This document shows positions 18,972 to 26,717 of a DNA stretch of 64,000 nt, piece by piece (position 1 is the first letter of the stretch; every line of letters begins with the position of its first letter). The stretch covers positions 248,001-312,000 of the forward strand of contig CAKQTZ010000002.1 in NCBI GenBank assembly GCA_934277375.1, given 5' to 3'. Position numbers and translations under genes: made by a program. The notes below the pieces were generated by a model. It saw only the letters and a list, made by a program, of their open reading frames with translations. It ran no database searches and was not told where the DNA came from. Source of the stretch: an uncultured Coprococcus sp. (GTDB lineage: Bacteria > Bacillota > Clostridia > Lachnospirales > Lachnospiraceae).

Positions 18972-20642
18972 ATGAAGAGTGATAATGTTAGGGTAGGAAT
19001 GCAGCAGGCGCCACACAGATCTCTGTTCAACGCACTGGGCATGACAAAGGAAGAGATGGAGAGACCTCTAGTAGGTATCGTATGTTCATACAATGAGATA
19101 GTTCCAGGTCACATGAACCTGGATAAGATAGCACAGGCAGTAAAGATGGGAGTTGCCATGGCAGGTGGTACACCTGTTATGTTCCCGGCGATCGCTGTGT
19201 GTGATGGTATAGCAATGGGACATATCGGAATGAAGTATTCACTGGTTACAAGAGATCTGATCGCAGACTCAACAGAGGCTATGGCTATAGCTCATCAGTT
19301 TGACGCACTGGTTATGATTCCTAACTGTGACAAGAACGTTCCTGGACTTCTCATGGCTGCAGCCAGAGTAAATGTCCCAACAGTATTTGTATCTGGCGGT
19401 CCTATGCTTGCCGGACACGTAAAGGGAAATAAGACAAGCCTTTCAAGTATGTTCGAGGCTGTAGGTTCATATGCAGCCGGAACCATGACTGAGGAGGATG
19501 TATACGAGTATGAGTGCAAGACATGTCCTACATGCGGATCATGTTCAGGTATGTACACAGCCAACTCAATGAACTGTCTGACAGAGGCTCTTGGAATGGG
19601 ACTTCCAGGAAATGGAACAATCCCTGCAGTATATTCAGAGAGACTTAAGCTTGCAAAGCATGCCGGTATGGCTGTTATGGAGATGTACAGAAAGGGTATT
19701 AAGCCTAGAGACATCATCACAAAGGAGTCCATCATCAATGCTCTCACAGTTGATATGGCACTTGGATGTTCGACCAACTCCATGCTCCACCTTCCAGCTA
19801 TAGCACATGAGATCGGATTTGACTTCGATATCTCATTTGCAAATGAGATCAGCGCAAAGACACCTAACCTGTGCCACCTTGCTCCGGCAGGCCACACATA
19901 TATGGAGGATCTCAATGAGGCCGGCGGTGTGTATGCGGTTATCAAGCAGCTTTCCGATGCAGGACTCATCAACAAGGACTGCATGACAGTTACAGGTAAG
20001 ACAATAGGCGAGGCTGTTGCAGGCAGTGTTAACAAGAATCCTGAGGTCATCAGACCTATGGACAATCCATATTCAGTTACAGGTGGTCTGGCAGTACTCA
20101 AGGGTAACCTTGCACCGGACGGCTCTGTAGTAAAGCGTTCAGCAGTTGTGCCTGAGATGCTGGCTCACAAGGGCCCTGCAAGGGTATTTGACTGTGAGGA
20201 GGACGCAATCGCAGCTATCAAGGGTGGTAAGATCGTAGCGGGTGACGTAGTAGTTATCAGATACGAGGGACCAAAGGGTGGCCCTGGTATGAGAGAGATG
20301 CTCAATCCTACATCAGCAATCGCAGGTATGGGACTTGGATCATCAGTTGCCCTTATCACAGACGGAAGATTCTCAGGAGCAAGCCGTGGAGCATCAATCG
20401 GACATGTATCACCAGAGGCTGCTGTGGGCGGACCTATCGCCCTTGTTGAGGAAGGCGATATGATCGAGATCGATATCAACAACCTCAGCATCAAGCTCGA
20501 TGTGTCAGACGAGGAGCTCGCAAAGAGAAAGGCTGCATGGACACCAAGGGAGCCAAGGGTTACAACAGGCTACCTTGCAAGATACGCAGCTATGGTTACA
20601 TCAGGCAACAGAGGCGCAGTACTTGAGGTGCCAAAGAACTAG
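18972..20642 (+). CDS. ilvD: Dihydroxyacid dehydratase
   Basis: Dehydrates 2,3-dihydroxy-3-methylvalerate/isovalerate in isoleucine and valine synthesis; an Fe-S enzyme of the IlvD/Edd family. 556 residues, the usual length. Fe-S ligand cysteines are in [11 protein letters not shown] (near 19318) and [40 protein letters not shown] near the C terminus is the family signature. The start is the ATG at 18972 after GGGAAAGGAAAAAAG; the frame is open back to 18912 but that part lies in the repeat arm region and would not begin a normal IlvD. Confidence 0.96.
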   Translation: MKSDNVRVGMQQAPHRSLFNALGMTKEEMERPLVGIVCSYNEIVPGHMNLDKIAQAVKMGVAMAGGTPVMFPAIAVCDGIAMGHIGMKYSLVTRDLIADSTEAMAIAHQFDALVMIPNCDKNVPGLLMAAARVNVPTVFVSGGPMLAGHVKGNKTSLSSMFEAVGSYAAGTMTEEDVYEYECKTCPTCGSCSGMYTANSMNCLTEALGMGLPGNGTIPAVYSERLKLAKHAGMAVMEMYRKGIKPRDIITKESIINALTVDMALGCSTNSMLHLPAIAHEIGFDFDISFANEISAKTPNLCHLAPAGHTYMEDLNEAGGVYAVIKQLSDAGLINKDCMTVTGKTIGEAVAGSVNKNPEVIRPMDNPYSVTGGLAVLKGNLAPDGSVVKRSAVVPEMLAHKGPARVFDCEEDAIAAIKGGKIVAGDVVVIRYEGPKGGPGMREMLNPTSAIAGMGLGSSVALITDGRFSGASRGASIGHVSPEAAVGGPIALVEEGDMIEIDINNLSIKLDVSDEELAKRKAAWTPREPRVTTGYLARYAAMVTSGNRGAVLEVPKN

Positions 20643-20644
20643 AT

Positions 20645-20843
20645 GATAATTGCGAAACACGCATGTTTTGGACATCTGAGAGGGTTAGTCTGCCAATCAG
20701 AGGTCGCTCTCGCTTAACTTAGCCTGCAGCGGTACTAAGATGCCGCTGTGGCGCCATCTAAGGACCGGCGGCTGCGTATTCCTCTGATTTGGCAAGGCTA
20801 AACCTCTCAGATGTAATCAACGTTTGGCGGTTTCATAATTATC
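20645..20843 (-). repeat. Structured repeat, copy 2 (inverted, ilvD-ilvB gap)
   Basis: The core lies on the minus strand, opposite to copies 1 and 3: CCGCCGGTCC is read in reverse at 20762-20771 and CTTAGTACCG at 20730-20739. Arms of about 68 and 73 bases (20645-20712 and 20771-20843) pair over most of their length with small bulges, from GATAATT/AATTATC at the outer ends to CAGAGG/CCTCTG inside. It fills nearly the whole gap, leaving only the ilvB ribosome site. Confidence 0.75.
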
Positions 20844-20878
20844 TCTACGAGATGAAAGAATAGAAGGAGAAGATAATA

Positions 20879-22552
20879 ATGTCAAAGATATCAGGTTCTG
20901 AAATTGTTATAGAGTGCCTTAAAGAACAGGGCGTTGATACCGTGTTCGGTTATCCGGGAGGAACTATCCTCAACGTATATGATGCCCTCTACAAGCACCA
21001 GGATGAGATCAACCATGTGCTCACATCACATGAGCAGGGTGCTGCCCATGCGGCAGATGGATATGCCAGAGCTACAGGCAAGGTCGGAGTATGTATGGCC
21101 ACATCAGGTCCGGGTGCCACCAACCTTGTAACAGGTATAGCTACAGCATATATGGATTCAATCCCTGTTGTGGCTATTACAGCAAATGTAGGCGTAAGTA
21201 TGCTCGGTAAAGACAGCTTCCAGGAGGTAGATATTGCAGGTGTTGTTATGCCTATCACCAAGCACAGCTTTATTGTAAAGCACATAGATGATCTTGCACC
21301 GACCATCAGACGTGCCTTCAAGATCGCCAAGAGCGGCAGACCTGGCCCGGTGCTTGTGGATATAACAAAGGATGTAACCGCAGCGGAGACAGAGTATACA
21401 CCTGAGACACCGGAGGTTATTGAGAGAAAGACAGACACAATCCGTGAGGAGGATGTGAACAAAGTCCTTGAGATGATCAAGGTTTCAAGAAGACCATTTA
21501 TCATGGCAGGTGGCGGATGCATCATCTCTGATGCGTCAGTAGAGCTTGCGGAATTTGCAGATAAGGTGGATGCACCTGTGTGCGATACACTTATGGGCAA
21601 GGGTGCATTTGACGGAAGAAGTGAGAGATACACAGGCATGATCGGTATGCACGGAACCAAGGTGTCCAACCTCGGTGTGTCAAGGGCAGATCTTGTGATC
21701 GTTGTTGGCGCCAGATTCTCAGACCGAGTTATTGGAAATGCATCCAAGTTCGCCCCGAATGCAAAGATCATACATATAGATATAGATGCAGCAGAGATCG
21801 ACAAGAACATTCCTACAAATGCCAGTATAGTCGGCGATGCAAAGGAGGTTCTGAAGCTTCTCAACAGCAAACTTGCAACCCAGTCCAACAAGACATGGAT
21901 GTCAGAGATAGACGATCTCAAGAAGCAGAATCCTGACGTGTACAGCTTTGACACACTGAACGGACCAGCAGCAATCAAGAAGATATACGAGCTTACAGAG
22001 GGCAATGCGATCATCACAACAGATGTCGGACAGCACCAGATGTGGGCAGCACAGAACTATACATTCAAGGAGCCTAGGACATTCCTGTCGTCAGGCGGAC
22101 TTGGAACCATGGGTTATGGCGTCGGCGCTGCGATCGGAGCAAAGTACGGCAGGCCGGACAAGGTAGTCATCAACATAGCCGGAGACGGATGCTTCAGAAT
22201 GAACCTTAACGAGATAGCAACAGCGGCAAGATACAATGTTCCTATCATACAGGTAGTCCTGAACAACCACGTACTTGGAATGGTAAGACAGTGGCAGACA
22301 CTGTTCTATGACCATAGATATTCCAACACTGTTCTTGATGATTCAGTAGATTTTGTCAAGGTAGCAGAGGGACTTGGTGCCATGGGAATCAGAGCCAACA
22401 CCCTTGATGAGTTCGAGGCAGCAATGAAGACAGCCCTGACAGCAGGCAGACCGGTAGTAATAGACGTTACAATAGCAGGAGACGACAAGGTATGGCCAAT
22501 GGTAGCTCCGGGAGCAGCCATAGACACCTGTTTCTCAGAGGATGATATGTAA
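20879..22552 (+). CDS. ilvB: Acetolactate synthase, catalytic (large) subunit
   Basis: ThDP-dependent condensation of pyruvate to acetolactate or acetohydroxybutyrate, the first common step to valine and isoleucine. 557 residues with GYPGGTILNVYDALY at the N terminus, the ThDP-activating Glu in TSHEQGAAHAADGYARATG, the FAD-type central domain, and the ThDP motif GDGCFRMNLNEIATAARYNVP (about base 22187 on). The biosynthetic rather than catabolic form is supported by the leu/ilv context and the C-terminal VLGMVRQWQ. RBS AGGAGAAG. The regulatory subunit gene ilvN does not follow; next comes a terminator-like structure and the ser genes. Confidence 0.95.
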   Translation: MSKISGSEIVIECLKEQGVDTVFGYPGGTILNVYDALYKHQDEINHVLTSHEQGAAHAADGYARATGKVGVCMATSGPGATNLVTGIATAYMDSIPVVAITANVGVSMLGKDSFQEVDIAGVVMPITKHSFIVKHIDDLAPTIRRAFKIAKSGRPGPVLVDITKDVTAAETEYTPETPEVIERKTDTIREEDVNKVLEMIKVSRRPFIMAGGGCIISDASVELAEFADKVDAPVCDTLMGKGAFDGRSERYTGMIGMHGTKVSNLGVSRADLVIVVGARFSDRVIGNASKFAPNAKIIHIDIDAAEIDKNIPTNASIVGDAKEVLKLLNSKLATQSNKTWMSEIDDLKKQNPDVYSFDTLNGPAAIKKIYELTEGNAIITTDVGQHQMWAAQNYTFKEPRTFLSSGGLGTMGYGVGAAIGAKYGRPDKVVINIAGDGCFRMNLNEIATAARYNVPIIQVVLNNHVLGMVRQWQTLFYDHRYSNTVLDDSVDFVKVAEGLGAMGIRANTLDEFEAAMKTALTAGRPVVIDVTIAGDDKVWPMVAPGAAIDTCFSEDDM

Positions 22553-22574
22553 TATATGTCAATATAAGCTGGAA

Positions 22575-22620
22575 AGGCACCATATTTGTGCGCGTACAAA
22601 ACATAGATATGGTGCTTATA
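22575..22620 (+). terminator. Probable terminator after ilvB
   Basis: AGGCACCATAT (22575-22585) pairs with ATATGGTGCTT (22607-22617), with a nested TTTGT/ACAAA stem. The tail is TATATATA rather than a run of T, so efficiency is uncertain. Confidence 0.55.
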
Positions 22621-22634
22621 TATATAATCCCTAC

Positions 22635-22663
22635 TTGCCGACAGGCGAAAAGAGTGCTATAGT
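22635..22663 (+). promoter_or_regulatory. Promoter for serC-serA
   Basis: TTGCCG (22635-22640), 17 bases, TATAGT (22658-22663). Transcription from about 22670 would give a leader of roughly 400 bases that ends with structured repeat copy 3. The part from 22671 to 22849 is AT-rich with no open frame; it includes CGAAGGACATT at 22793-22803, a string also found in copy 3 at 22902-22912, but I see no T-box or known riboswitch in it. Confidence 0.5.
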
Positions 22664-22849
22664 ACAGGGATATAAGCGATAATAAAGTTAAATTACTTGA
22701 AAACATAAGATTTTGAACCGAAAAACTTGAAAATCGCAAGCGGGATACACAAAAGGAACAAAGATAAGCCGGGTTTTCATATAAATGGGAACGAAGGACA
22801 TTTTTTGTTAAGTGAAATATCTCGCACACATTTTATTAGGTCATAAACA

Positions 22850-23044
22850 GATGATTTCGTAAATAAAGTAAATTAGCCTGTGTTTCGCTGCCTATATCGT
22901 TCGAAGGACATTCTCCTCCGCCGGTCCTTAGGTGGCGCTGTAGGCGGCACCTTAGTACCGCTGCAGGAGGAGACGAGCGGGAGCGCTCCGCAGAACGATA
23001 TAGGCAGCGAAACACAGGCTTACATACATTAAAACGAAATCATC
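22850..23044 (+). repeat. Structured repeat, copy 3 (serC leader)
   Basis: Two nested arm pairs: 22850-22860 with 23034-23044 (11 bp, perfect) and 22875-22902 with 22993-23020 (28 bp, perfect). Inside, CTCCTCC (22913-22919) pairs with GGAGGAG (22966-22972), the CGGT...AGGTG strand with CACC...ACCG, and GAGCG-GGAG-CGCTC forms the terminal hairpin. The core strings CCGCCGGT, CTTAGTACCG and CTGCAGG match copies 1 and 2, while the arms share nothing with theirs. It lies 32 bases before the serC start. Confidence 0.8.
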
Positions 23045-23076
23045 GTCACAACTAAAAAGAAGGAGAGATAACAAAA

Positions 23077-24159
23077 ATGGCAAGAGTGTACAACTTTTCA
23101 GCAGGCCCTTCAGTTCTTCCTGAGGTGGTATTAAAAGAGGCAGCAGAAGAAATGCTTGATTACAAGGGAACAGGCATGAGCGTAATGGAGATGAGCCACA
23201 GGTCCAAAGCCTTCGACAATATCATCAAAGAGGCAGAGAAGGATCTCAGAGATCTCATGAACATACCTGACAACTACAAGGTGCTTTTCCTTCAGGGAGG
23301 AGCTTCTCAGCAGTTCGCAGCAATTCCAATGAATCTCATGAAGAATGGTGTAGCTGACTACATCATCACAGGTCAGTGGGCAAAGAAAGCATACGAAGAA
23401 GCAAAGAAATATGGAAAGGCAGTTGCAGTTGCATCATCAGCAGACAAGACTTTCTCATATATTCCAGATTGTTCAGATCTTCCAATCGATGACGATGCTG
23501 ATTATGTATACATTTGTCATAACAATACTATATATGGAACAACATACCACACACTTCCTAACACAAAGGGCAAGATCCTTGTTGCGGATATGTCATCAGA
23601 CATTCTCTCACAGCCTGTAAATGTTGAGGATTATGGTATGATCTACTTCGGAGTACAGAAGAACGTTGGTCCTGCAGGCGTGGTAGTGGCAATCATCCGT
23701 GAGGATCTCATCAGAGATGACGTAATGCCATTTACACCAACCATGCTCAAGTACAAGACCCAGGCAGATGCAGACTCACTCTACAACACACCTCCATGCT
23801 ACGGTATCTATATCTGTGGCAAGGTATTCAAGTGGGTTAAGGAGATGGGCGGTCTTGAGGCTATGAAGGCTCACAACGAGAAGAAGGCCAAGATCCTCTA
23901 TGATTTCCTCGACAGCTCAGAGCTCTTCAAGGGAACAGTAGTAAAGGAAGACCGTTCACTCATGAACGTACCATTTGTAACAGGTGATGCAGACCTTGAT
24001 GCCAAGTTTGTCAAGGAGGCTACAGAGGCAGGATTCGTCAACCTCAAGGGTCACAGAACAGTAGGTGGTATGAGAGCATCTATCTACAACGCAATGCCGA
24101 TCGAGGGCGTTGAGAAGCTTGTAGAGTTCATGAAGAAGTTCGAGGCAGAGAACAAGTAA
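23077..24159 (+). CDS. serC: Phosphoserine aminotransferase
   Basis: PLP enzyme converting 3-phosphohydroxypyruvate and glutamate to phosphoserine, step two of serine synthesis. 360 residues with the SerC-type N terminus VYNFSAGPSVLPEVVL, GGASQQFAAIPMNL, and the PLP-lysine region YFGVQKNVGPAGVVV. RBS AAGGAGAGATAAC. It precedes serA by 29 bases, as in many Clostridia. The unusually long structured leader is described separately. Confidence 0.96.
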   Translation: MARVYNFSAGPSVLPEVVLKEAAEEMLDYKGTGMSVMEMSHRSKAFDNIIKEAEKDLRDLMNIPDNYKVLFLQGGASQQFAAIPMNLMKNGVADYIITGQWAKKAYEEAKKYGKAVAVASSADKTFSYIPDCSDLPIDDDADYVYICHNNTIYGTTYHTLPNTKGKILVADMSSDILSQPVNVEDYGMIYFGVQKNVGPAGVVVAIIREDLIRDDVMPFTPTMLKYKTQADADSLYNTPPCYGIYICGKVFKWVKEMGGLEAMKAHNEKKAKILYDFLDSSELFKGTVVKEDRSLMNVPFVTGDADLDAKFVKEATEAGFVNLKGHRTVGGMRASIYNAMPIEGVEKLVEFMKKFEAENK

Positions 24160-24188
24160 TATAAAGTAACAGAAAAGGGAGAAAAGAC

Positions 24189-25355
24189 ATGTCAGTAAAG
24201 ATTAATTGTTTAAATCCTATCGCAGCATGCGGTATGGAGCTTTTACCTGATACATATGAAGTAACAGACAATTTCGCAGATGCAGATGCAGTTCTGGTCA
24301 GAAGTGCATCCATGCATGATCTTGAGCTGTCAGATAACCTTCTGGCAGTAGCCCGTGCGGGTGCAGGTGTCAATAATATTCCACTTGATAAGTGCGCTGA
24401 GAAGGGTATCGTGGTATTCAACACACCAGGAGCAAATGCAAACGGTGTTAAGGAGCTTGTAGTAGCAGCACTCCTCATGGCTTCAAGAGACCTTGTTGGC
24501 GGTTACAACTGGGTTAAGGACAATGCCGCTGAGGCAGATATCGCCAAGATGGTGGAGAAGCAGAAGAAGAACTATGCAGGCAATGAGATCCTTGGCAAGA
24601 AGCTCGGTGTAATCGGACTTGGCGCCATCGGAGCAAAGGTTGCAAATGTTGCACTCAAGCTTGGCATGCAGGTATACGGATATGATCCATATGTGTCAGT
24701 AGATGCAGCATGGGGACTTTCAAAGGATGTAAAGCACATCACAAATGTAGAGGATATCTACAGAGACTGTGATTATATAACAGTTCATGTTCCAGCGCTT
24801 GACAGCACAAAGGGCATGATCAATGCAGATGCATTTGCACTGATGAAGGACGGCGTGAAGATCCTCAACTTCGCAAGAGACGTACTGGTCAACGACGAGG
24901 ATATGAAGGCAGCACTCGACTCAGGCAAGGTTGCAAAGTATATGACAGACTTCCCTAACCCGGCCATAGCAGGTTACAAGAACGTTGTAGCATTCCCACA
25001 CCTTGGAGCTTCAACAGCAGAGTCAGAGGACAACTGTGCAGTTATGGCTTGCAAGGAGATCAAAGCATACATCAACGATGGAAACATCAAGAACTCTGTA
25101 AACTATCCAAATGTCAACATGGGACAGTGCAGCGATGTAGCCAGAGTTACTATCTGCCACAAGAACATCCCTAACATGCTCACCCAGTTCACAGGAGTAT
25201 TCTCCAAGAAGGGCGGCAACGTATCAGGAATGATCAGCAAGGCAAAGGGTGACTATGCGTACTCAATCCTTGATATCGGTGTAGAGCCAACAGCAGACGA
25301 CATCGCAGAGCTCTCAGCAATCGAGGGAGTAGTAAAGGTAAGAGTCATAAAGTAA
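24189..25355 (+). CDS. serA: D-3-phosphoglycerate dehydrogenase
   Basis: NAD-dependent first step of serine synthesis. 388 residues: substrate domain with VRSASMHD and ARAGAGVNNIP, Rossmann motif LGVIGLGAIGAKVAN, the NFARDVLVND loop, and the catalytic-His region VAFPHLGASTAESEDNCA. A single C-terminal ACT domain (about residues 315-388, ending GVVKVRVIK) offers serine feedback. There is no ASB domain, so it is the short ACT-only type. Operon with serC and asd. Confidence 0.95.
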   Translation: MSVKINCLNPIAACGMELLPDTYEVTDNFADADAVLVRSASMHDLELSDNLLAVARAGAGVNNIPLDKCAEKGIVVFNTPGANANGVKELVVAALLMASRDLVGGYNWVKDNAAEADIAKMVEKQKKNYAGNEILGKKLGVIGLGAIGAKVANVALKLGMQVYGYDPYVSVDAAWGLSKDVKHITNVEDIYRDCDYITVHVPALDSTKGMINADAFALMKDGVKILNFARDVLVNDEDMKAALDSGKVAKYMTDFPNPAIAGYKNVVAFPHLGASTAESEDNCAVMACKEIKAYINDGNIKNSVNYPNVNMGQCSDVARVTICHKNIPNMLTQFTGVFSKKGGNVSGMISKAKGDYAYSILDIGVEPTADDIAELSAIEGVVKVRVIK

Positions 25356-25381
25356 TAAAAGATAAATAGGAGAGAAGAAAA

Positions 25382-26473
25382 ATGAGTGACAAGTTAAAGG
25401 TAGGTATCCTTGGCGCAACAGGTATGGTAGGTCAGAGATTTATCTCACTTCTTGAGAACCATCCTTGGTTCGAGGTTGTTACAGTTGCAGCCAGCCCAAG
25501 AAGCGCAGGCAAGACATACGAAGAGGCAGTTGGTGACAGATGGAAGATGGATACACCGATGCCAGAGGCAGTTAAGAAGCTTGTAGTATACAATGTCAAT
25601 GAGGTAGAGAAGGTCGCAGCCACAGTTGATTTTGTATTCTCAGCAGTAGATATGACAAAAGATGAGATCAAGGCTATAGAGGAAGCTTATGCCAAGACAG
25701 AGACTCCTGTAGTTTCAAACAACTCAGCTCACAGATGGACTCCAGATGTTCCTATGATGGTTCCAGAGATCAATGCAGATCATGCAGAGGTTATCGAGTT
25801 CCAGAAGAAGAGACTTGGAACAGAGAGAGGATTTGTTGCAGTTAAGCCTAACTGCTCAATCCAGAGCTACGCCCCTGTACTCACAGCATGGATGCCATTT
25901 GAGCCATACGAGGTTATCGTAAGCACATATCAGGCAATCTCAGGAGCAGGCAAGACATTTAAGGACTGGCCTGAGATGCTCGGCAACATCATCCCATATA
26001 TCGGCGGTGAGGAAGAAAAGTCAGAGAAGGAGCCACTCAGAATCTGGGGTAAGGTAGACAAGGAGAATGGTGTGATTGTACCTGCAGAGGGAATCACCAT
26101 CACAAGCCAGTGTATCAGAGTTCCAGTTCTCAACGGACATACAGCAACAGTATTTGTAAAGTTCAGAAAGAACCCTACAAAGGAGCAGCTCATCAAGGCT
26201 ATGACAAGCTTCAAGGGCGCACCTCAGGAGCTGAACCTTCCAAGCGCACCAAAGCAGTTCATCCAGTACCTTGAGGAGGACAACAGACCACAGGTATCTC
26301 TGGATGTTGACTTTGAGAATGGTATGGGTATCAGCGTTGGACGTCTCCGTGAGGATTCAATATATGACTGGAAGTTCGTTGGCCTTTCACACAACACTGT
26401 AAGAGGTGCTGCAGGTGGTGCGGTTCTCTGTGCAGAGCTTCTGAAGGCTAAGGGATATATCACAAAGAAGTAA
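25382..26473 (+). CDS. asd: Aspartate-semialdehyde dehydrogenase
   Basis: Reduces aspartyl phosphate to aspartate semialdehyde, the branch point for lysine, threonine and methionine. 363 residues with NADP motif GILGATGMVGQRF, the catalytic Cys in VKPNCSIQSY, and the late His in VGLSHNTVRGAAGGAVL. The spelling of these motifs is that of the archaeal/fungal-like branch (NCSIQ rather than NCST), not the classic Bacillus form. 26 bases after serA and followed by a terminator, so the three likely form one transcript, joining serine and aspartate-family synthesis. Confidence 0.93.
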   Translation: MSDKLKVGILGATGMVGQRFISLLENHPWFEVVTVAASPRSAGKTYEEAVGDRWKMDTPMPEAVKKLVVYNVNEVEKVAATVDFVFSAVDMTKDEIKAIEEAYAKTETPVVSNNSAHRWTPDVPMMVPEINADHAEVIEFQKKRLGTERGFVAVKPNCSIQSYAPVLTAWMPFEPYEVIVSTYQAISGAGKTFKDWPEMLGNIIPYIGGEEEKSEKEPLRIWGKVDKENGVIVPAEGITITSQCIRVPVLNGHTATVFVKFRKNPTKEQLIKAMTSFKGAPQELNLPSAPKQFIQYLEEDNRPQVSLDVDFENGMGISVGRLREDSIYDWKFVGLSHNTVRGAAGGAVLCAELLKAKGYITKK

Positions 26474-26500
26474 TAAATATAGACAGATATAGACTGTTAT

Positions 26501-26556
26501 AAAAGCTTGTCTGAGGACATTCTGGTTTAACCGGAAGTCTTCGGACAGGCTTTTCT
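26501..26556 (+). terminator. Terminator after asd
   Basis: AAAAGCTTGTCTGA (26501-26514) pairs with TCGGACAGGCTTTT (26541-26554) using two G-T pairs; a second hairpin TTCTGGTT/AACCGGAA sits in the loop. T-rich tail. Confidence 0.85.
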
Positions 26557-26596
26557 GCATTTTTAGTAAATATTTTACTAGAAGTCAAAACATATG

Positions 26597-26626
26597 TTGA
26601 CATTGCACAAATAAGTATACTAAAAT
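26597..26626 (+). promoter_or_regulatory. Promoter of the Big_2/LRR protein gene
   Basis: Consensus -35 TTGACA (26597-26602), 18-base spacer, TAAAAT (26621-26626). The leader to the start codon is about 85 bases. Confidence 0.65.
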
Positions 26627-26717
26627 TAGATTAATTGTAAATATGTGGCAATGTGGGATAGTATGCATTATTCCATAAGACACAACACATAACATGAATT
26701 ACTTAGGGAGGTATTTT

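Noticed and set aside
20989..22017. Long open frame on the minus strand inside ilvB
   Set aside because: It is antisense to a well conserved gene, shows no family motif or ribosome site, and similar antisense frames occur in other genes here because of codon composition.
18645..23076. T-box leaders in front of ilvD, ilvB or serC
   Set aside because: The conserved T-box antiterminator string around GGGTGGNACCGCG is missing in all three gaps, and none of the hairpins is followed by a run of T before the coding region.
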